Shown here: one piece after another, positions 58,986-64,000 of the stretch | Layout: each line of letters opens with the position of its first letter | Numbering within the stretch: the stretch's first letter is position 1 | DNA from: Gammaproteobacteria bacterium | GTDB taxonomy: Bacteria > Pseudomonadota > Gammaproteobacteria > Competibacterales > Competibacteraceae | DNA length: 64,000 nucleotides | NCBI GenBank assembly: GCA_020846135.1 | Contig: JADLEK010000036.1 | Span: 27,376 to 91,375 of the forward strand | Direction: 5' to 3' | The notes under the pieces: generated by a model | The model's input: only the letters and a program-made list of their open reading frames with translations | Database searches by the model: none | What the model was told of the DNA's origin: nothing | Position numbers and translations under genes: made by a program

Positions 58986-60218
58986 TTACTCGCTAAAAGC
59001 CCGCAGACTCTTGGTGACTTCTCCTGGCCCGACCACGGTAATGCCGCCATCAGTGACGGTATAACGACGGCGGTCGGCTTCCGGATCAAAGCCAATCCGG
59101 CTGCCGGCTTCAATCACATTATACTGGCCGACGATGACCCGCCGCAGCCGTGAGCCGCGTTTGATCCAGACATAGTCTTGAATCACGCAATCCTCCAATT
59201 CCACGTCATCCTCAATAATGACTTCACGGCGAATCATGCAATTGCGAATCGAGGCTTGATGCACCATGGAACCAGCGGCGATCACGCTGTTATGCATCTG
59301 TGCTTCCAGAATGCGTGCGACCGGCCCCTGATAATTACTGGAGAAGATTCGCCATTGTGGATTAAAAACGTCAAAGCGCGGGGTCAATCCCAACATGTCC
59401 TGATGCGCTTCAAAGTAAGCATCCAGGGTTCCTACATCGCGCCAATAGCCAATTTCTTCATAAGGCTTGGTCCCTGGAACCTTATTGGTGGAAAAATCAT
59501 AGGCAAACAGCCGGTGGGTTTCTTTCAACTTGGGCAGGATATTGTGGCCGAAATCATGTTCGCCACGCTGATTCGCTTCCTTGAGCGCCTGCACCAGGAC
59601 TTTGGCGTCAAACAGATAATTGCCCATTGACGCATAGGCGCGGGTCGGATCAGACGGCATCGGGGCCGGGTTGGCCGGTTTTTCCTGGAACTCGCTAACC
59701 CGTCCAGCGTGATCAGCAGCAATGACGCCAAACGCGCTGGCGTCAGCAAGCGGTACCGGCAAGGCGGCAACGGTGACATCCGCAGCCCGCTCGTGGTGAA
59801 AATCCACCATCTGCTGAAGGTCCATCCGGTAAATATGATCAGCGCCAAACACCACAACCAGATCCGGATCGTGCAATTGAATCAGATTGATATTCTGATA
59901 AACCGCATCGGCAGTTCCCTGGAACCAGTCGCCGCCCCGCATCATTTGCGGAGGCACTACCGTGACGAATTCTTCATTCCGCATCGGCGAAACCACCCAC
60001 GCCTTGCGGACATGCTCAATCAGCGACTGCGATTTGTATTGCACCAGCATATAAATCGCCTGAATGCCGGAATTGAGCAGATTACTCAAGACAAAGTCGA
60101 CAATTCGATAGCGACTCCCAAAAGGTAAGGAAGGCTTGGAATTATCGACAGTGAGGGGTTGCAGGCGGGAGCCTTCGCCGCCAGCCATGACAAACGCCAG
60201 AATTTTTGGTTGTTTCAT
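58986..60218 (-). CDS. glgC: Glucose-1-phosphate adenylyltransferase
   Basis: GlgC makes ADP-glucose, the committed step of bacterial glycogen synthesis. The 410-aa protein has MAGGEGSRLQPLT, the NSKPSLPFG substrate site, WFQGTADAVYQNINLI, VVFGADHIYRMD and a C-terminal beta-helix region. Its Shine-Dalgarno AAGGA lies within the last codons of the upstream treS gene, so the two are translationally coupled. Confidence 0.96.
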   Translation of the reverse strand: MKQPKILAFVMAGGEGSRLQPLTVDNSKPSLPFGSRYRIVDFVLSNLLNSGIQAIYMLVQYKSQSLIEHVRKAWVVSPMRNEEFVTVVPPQMMRGGDWFQGTADAVYQNINLIQLHDPDLVVVFGADHIYRMDLQQMVDFHHERAADVTVAALPVPLADASAFGVIAADHAGRVSEFQEKPANPAPMPSDPTRAYASMGNYLFDAKVLVQALKEANQRGEHDFGHNILPKLKETHRLFAYDFSTNKVPGTKPYEEIGYWRDVGTLDAYFEAHQDMLGLTPRFDVFNPQWRIFSSNYQGPVARILEAQMHNSVIAAGSMVHQASIRNCMIRREVIIEDDVELEDCVIQDYVWIKRGSRLRRVIVGQYNVIEAGSRIGFDPEADRRRYTVTDGGITVVGPGEVTKSLRAFSE

Positions 60219-60224
60219 TACGAT

Positions 60225-63200
60225 TTATCCTTCAGGTGGTAGTAAAAGAAGTTCACATAAACCCCCGAGTGGGATAGCGATCCAGTCGGGGCGGTTATCC
60301 AGTTCATAACGCAATTCGTAACAGGCTTTCTCCAGGGTGAACAGTTCCAGCAGCATCTTCGTCTGATCGGGATCGGTAGGATATCCCGGACTGTCGTCCA
60401 CGGCTTCAACATAAGCGTTCAGAAACGCGGACCGGGTTTGCTGTTCCCAAGCGCTAAGATACGGCCAGAGTGTCGCCCGGTCGCAGGTCCCATCGGCGGT
60501 GGCCTGCCGCAGAGCGGCATGAGCCGCGTAGTCGAACGAGCGTAACATCCCGACCACGTCTCGTAATGGCGAATGTTTGGCGCGTCGCTCGGCCAGCGAC
60601 CGCGACGGCTCGCCTTCGAAGTCGATGATAATCACATCGTCCTTGGCAACCAACACTTGGCCGAGATGGTAATCCCCATGATAGCGAGTCTTCATGGCTT
60701 GTGGAGTCAGCGCCGCGATTTGCGCGGCCCGCGCCTCCGCGGTACCTCTGGATTCCAGCACCTGGGTGGCCAACGAGGCATAACGGCCTGCCTGCGGCAC
60801 ACCGATTTCAGCCGCGAGCAGCCGTTCGGCCAGCACCCGATCCGGCTCCGGGAGCTGCTTCAGGAACAGCTTCAGTCGCTCAAAGGTCGTCTTCACTTCC
60901 TCACGGATTTGGTTCATCCATTCGCTCAGATCGACCGCCGTAATCGGTTCCGGGTCGAAAGCCGGATCGCCGGTGGTTTGCGCCAGCGCCCGGTGCAATT
61001 CGCCAGTGCGCTGACCGAGAGTGGCGGCAAACAGTAGATAGACCGTATGCGCGTTCTCGCCGGCTTCCCGGATTCTATCCGGCTGTTCGAGACAGTCCGT
61101 CAGAAAGCGTTTCAGATAATCCTGGCTATAGCTCCAAGCATCGCCTTGATTTTCCATGAAGCCTTGCAACAACACCAGGGTGATGCGGTCGCCCGCCGCA
61201 TCCTCGTACTCGAGCGCACCGGCCAGCGGCGCGATATTCGGAAAGGCGATTTCGGTGAGAAACCGGCCCATCTCCAACTCAGGGCTGATACCGGACTGCA
61301 AGCAGCGATAGCCTTTCATCAGCAACCGCTCGCCGATAGCGAGGGTGGTGTTGCTGCTGTCCAGCGCCAGCCGCTTGACTGGCAGCGATTCCGGCGCATC
61401 GCCGGCCAGGGCGGCGAACGCCGGGGTGACGGTAAATTTCAACCAACCCGATCCCAGGGGAACCCGGGCGCCGCAGGCGATCATCTTAATCAAGGTCTGG
61501 CAAAACAGTTCGTCGGCAAAAGCGCCGTACAGCAGACCTGTCCTGGCCCTGAACCTCACCCTGGCCAGCGCGTAGGGCCACAGGGGCCGCAATTTCTCAT
61601 CCCCGTCATCCTCCCAAGCCAGCGCCAACGGTAAGGCGTAATCCTGCGGCTCTGACCGCCCGACCAGCCAGACCCGCACCCGCGCCAGCAACCACTCGCT
61701 GCGGTCGGCCCAAATCGCGTATTTCTCGAACTCCACCCGTTCGATCTTTCCGCCCTTCCCGGCGAACCAGCGCTGGGTCGGAAGAAAATTCGGCAAGATT
61801 TGTCGGATCAGCCGCTCGTGCAGGGCCGCCGCCATCGCCCGCCGACTTGGCTCAACCTCGTCGACGAAGAAGCTCTTCCAGCCTTGGAACAGCACCAGCA
61901 CCCGCAATTCCAAGCCCGGTAGCGTACCCTCATGCCAGACCGGTGGCGCGGCCTTGGTCAGCCGGAACCAATAAAATCCTTGCCGGGACAGCGTGAGCAG
62001 ATAGGGCAATTCGCCAATGGGCGGAAACGGGGTCTGACCGAGCATTTCCACCGGAACCAGGCCCTTATACTGTTTAAGATCGAGTTCCACCGGCTGCGCC
62101 GCCCGCGACAGGTTGGCGACGCACAACACGACCTCGTCGGCGTAGCTCCGGGTATAGACCAGGATCTTGCGGTTGCCGGGGCGCAGCAGATCCAGGCGGC
62201 CACGGCCAAACGCCTGACAGGATCGGCGCACCGCCAGCAACCGCCGCGTCCAGTTGAGCAGCGAGGCGGGTTCGCGTTGCTGCGCCTCGACGTTGACCGC
62301 TTCGTAACCGTAGATCGGGTCCATGATCGGCGGCAGGTACAGCCGCTGCGGATCAGCCTTAGAAAACCCGGCGTTACGGTCGGGACTCCACTGCATCGGG
62401 GTCCGCACGCCGTTGCGGTCGCCGAGATAGATGTTGTCGCCCATGCCGATCTCGTCGCCGTAATAGAGGATGGGCGTACCGGGCATCGACAACAGCAAGC
62501 TGTTCATCAGCTTAATCTTGGCCGGATCGTTATCCAGCAGCGGCGCCAGCCGTCGGCGGATGCCGACGTTCACCCGCATCCGCAGATCAGCGGCGTAGGT
62601 GCGGTACATGTAGTCCCGCTCCCGGTCGGTGACCATCTCTAGAGTCAGTTCGTCGTGGTTGCGCAGGAAGATGGCCCACTGGCAATGCTCGGGAATGCCC
62701 GGGGTCTGCTCAAGAATATCCACGACCGGGTGGCGATCTTCCTGGGCAATCGCCATGAACATGCGTGGCATCAATGGAAAGTGATAGGCCATGTGGCACT
62801 CATCGCCATCGCCGAAATAGTCGCTCACGTCTTCCGGCCACTGATTGGCCTCGGCCAGGAACATCCGGCTACGGTAATGGGTGTCCACCACTGCCCGCAT
62901 CCGTTTGATGACATTATGTGTTTCTGGCAGGTTCTCGTTGGCGGTGCCCTCCCGCACGCACAGGTAGGGAATAGCGTCCAGTCGCAGCCCGTCCACCCCC
63001 AAATCCAGCCAGAAGCGCATGATCTTGATCACGGCTTTTACGACTGCCGGATTGTTGTGGTTCAAATCCGGCTGGTGGGAGAAAAAGCGGTGCCAGTAAT
63101 ATTGCTGGGCTACCGGGTCCCACGCCCAGTTGGACGTTTCGGTATCGGTAAAGATGATGCGGGTTTCCGGGAATTTCTGGTCGTCGTCGCTCCAGATGTA

Positions 63201-63614
63201 GAAATTCCGTTCCGGCGAACCACATGGTGCGCGCCGCGCGGCCTGAAACCAGGGATGCTGGTCAGAAGTATGGTTGATGACCAGTTCAGTGATGATTTTA
63301 AGCCCCCGGGCGTGGGCGGCGCGAACGAAGGCCCGAAAGTCGGCCAACGTGCCGTAATCGGGATGGACGTTCTGGTAATCGGAAATGTCGTAGCCGTCAT
63401 CCCGCATGGGCGAGGGATAAAAAGGCATCAGCCACAGCGTATCCACTCCCAGTTCCTGGAGATAATCCAGCCGCTGGATCAAGCCCCGAAAATCACCGAA
63501 GCCATCTTGGCTGTTGTCGCCAAACGCCTTGACGTGCAGTTGATAGACGATGGCGTCCTTGTACCACAGGGGGTCTTCCACACCCATCCAGCTTCTGTTC
63601 GGGTTACGGGGCAT
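60225..63614 (-). CDS. treS: Trehalose synthase fused to maltokinase (TreS-Pep2)
   Basis: The 1129-aa protein fuses two enzymes. Residues ~1-560 are GH13 trehalose synthase, which interconverts maltose and trehalose: VDGLRLDAIPYL (nucleophile Asp), FLAEANQWPEDV (acid Glu) and FLRNHDELTLEM. A linker domain follows. The C-terminal ~450 residues are a maltokinase (Pep2) with the phosphotransferase-type motif RYHGDYHLGQ and IIDFEGEPSRS. Maltose-1-phosphate made here normally feeds GlgE, which is not in the window. The ATG at 63614 follows AAGGAG by 7 nt. An in-frame start at 63719 lacks one. The 262 nt upstream should hold the operon promoter. Confidence 0.93.
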   Translation of the reverse strand: MPRNPNRSWMGVEDPLWYKDAIVYQLHVKAFGDNSQDGFGDFRGLIQRLDYLQELGVDTLWLMPFYPSPMRDDGYDISDYQNVHPDYGTLADFRAFVRAAHARGLKIITELVINHTSDQHPWFQAARRAPCGSPERNFYIWSDDDQKFPETRIIFTDTETSNWAWDPVAQQYYWHRFFSHQPDLNHNNPAVVKAVIKIMRFWLDLGVDGLRLDAIPYLCVREGTANENLPETHNVIKRMRAVVDTHYRSRMFLAEANQWPEDVSDYFGDGDECHMAYHFPLMPRMFMAIAQEDRHPVVDILEQTPGIPEHCQWAIFLRNHDELTLEMVTDRERDYMYRTYAADLRMRVNVGIRRRLAPLLDNDPAKIKLMNSLLLSMPGTPILYYGDEIGMGDNIYLGDRNGVRTPMQWSPDRNAGFSKADPQRLYLPPIMDPIYGYEAVNVEAQQREPASLLNWTRRLLAVRRSCQAFGRGRLDLLRPGNRKILVYTRSYADEVVLCVANLSRAAQPVELDLKQYKGLVPVEMLGQTPFPPIGELPYLLTLSRQGFYWFRLTKAAPPVWHEGTLPGLELRVLVLFQGWKSFFVDEVEPSRRAMAAALHERLIRQILPNFLPTQRWFAGKGGKIERVEFEKYAIWADRSEWLLARVRVWLVGRSEPQDYALPLALAWEDDGDEKLRPLWPYALARVRFRARTGLLYGAFADELFCQTLIKMIACGARVPLGSGWLKFTVTPAFAALAGDAPESLPVKRLALDSSNTTLAIGERLLMKGYRCLQSGISPELEMGRFLTEIAFPNIAPLAGALEYEDAAGDRITLVLLQGFMENQGDAWSYSQDYLKRFLTDCLEQPDRIREAGENAHTVYLLFAATLGQRTGELHRALAQTTGDPAFDPEPITAVDLSEWMNQIREEVKTTFERLKLFLKQLPEPDRVLAERLLAAEIGVPQAGRYASLATQVLESRGTAEARAAQIAALTPQAMKTRYHGDYHLGQVLVAKDDVIIIDFEGEPSRSLAERRAKHSPLRDVVGMLRSFDYAAHAALRQATADGTCDRATLWPYLSAWEQQTRSAFLNAYVEAVDDSPGYPTDPDQTKMLLELFTLEKACYELRYELDNRPDWIAIPLGGLCELLLLPPEG

Positions 63615-63876
63615 GCCTATCTCCTTGTCTCGATCATAGAAAGTCAGCCGGGATTCTGACGAAATCCGGCGAATCGGATCGTAAGTCATTGTCACTGCGG
63701 GAAGCGGTATTTCATCCACACGGGTAGCACGTTCCAGTCTAAGGCCAAGTTAAAGTGGCGGAACCGGTCGAACCGAGATCTACCGAAGTGCGGCAAGTAA
63801 CAACACCCATAAAAATTTTCGCTCCCCAACGGCGTTGTTGTGTAAATCATCAATGCTATGATTAATAAACATAATT

Positions 63877-64000
63877 GGTTCTTCGAGGGTTCTTGTGGAG
63901 CTAGGCAAAATACATCAACACTCGCTGCTTAAAGTTGGCAAAGTTGCGAAAACCGTATCCCATGCGTTTCACTGTTTTTATAGAGTTGTTAATTCCCTCA
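63877..64000 (-). mobile_element. End of an ISL3-family-like insertion sequence
   Basis: The right edge holds the 3' end of an insertion sequence that continues beyond the window. The sequence GGTTCTTCGAGGGTTCTTGT from 63877 resembles ISL3 terminal repeats (GGCTCTTC type) and precedes the transposase stop by 24 nt. The boundary is inferred; the other end and target duplication are not visible. Confidence 0.6.
63901..64000 (-). CDS. ISL3-family transposase, C-terminal part only
   Basis: The minus frame from the window edge to the TAG at 63901-63903 encodes 32 residues (EGINNSIKTVKRMGYGFRNF, then a short tail ending MYFA). EGxNxxIKxxKRxxYGxRN is the characteristic C-terminal signature of ISL3 (DDE) transposases. 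The rest of the gene lies outside the window. Confidence 0.75.
   Translation of the reverse strand, partial: EGINNSIKTVKRMGYGFRNFANFKQRVLMYFA

Noticed and set aside
62655..63659. 334-aa plus-strand open frame over treS
   Set aside because: Antisense to conserved GH13 codons with no family resemblance.

Overview
The window is 64 kb of GC-rich (about 60%) chromosome from a gammaproteobacterium. The protein set suggests a polyphosphate/glycogen-type wastewater organism such as Candidatus Competibacter or Contendobacter: a phasin (PHA granule protein) together with a glycogen/trehalose operon (treS-maltokinase, glgC, glgX), a long pta and a stand-alone GH94 phosphorylase. The genus is an inference from gene content only. 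No rRNA, tRNA or CRISPR array was seen.

Layout. 1-4.3 kb: end of a SPOR-domain gene, then flgJ-flgK-flgL and a terminator. 4.3-9.5 kb, minus strand: radical SAM/B12 protein, small lipoprotein, then gmk-rpoZ-spoT. 9.7-22 kb is an accessory island on the minus strand: two large proteins without a recognised family (968 and 823 aa), then a 2005-aa DEAD/DEAH helicase with a C-terminal DUF1998-like cysteine region, resembling DruE of Druantia anti-phage systems. It is bordered by two decayed gene remnants (one Uma2-like) and a palindromic repeat. 22-25.5 kb, minus strand: a PEGA protein, a GT2 glycosyltransferase, a FabG-like reductase and a ketosynthase-like chain length factor of the arylpolyene type. 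25.6-31 kb: phasin, a transposase remnant, an unknown gene, pta, a methyltransferase, an internally duplicated acidic protein and a HAD phosphatase.

31.2-43.8 kb is a conserved housekeeping block on the plus strand: rsmG-parA-parB, a strong sigma-70 promoter, atpIBEFHAGDC, a terminator, glmU and gltX. This order is typical of the origin-proximal region of gammaproteobacteria. 43.9-53.5 kb: a GH94 protein carrying an in-frame repeat insertion, an HDOD protein, lpxB, sodB, a BON lipoprotein, an asparagine-synthetase-like amidotransferase, grxD and an unknown gene. 53.6-63.6 kb: a MalY/PatB-type aminotransferase, uup, and the operon treS/maltokinase-glgC-glgX. The last 124 bases are the end of an ISL3-like insertion sequence.

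The strongest candidate for an undescribed system is the three-gene DruE-like operon at 9.9-21.4 kb, whose two partner genes were not matched to a known family by eye.
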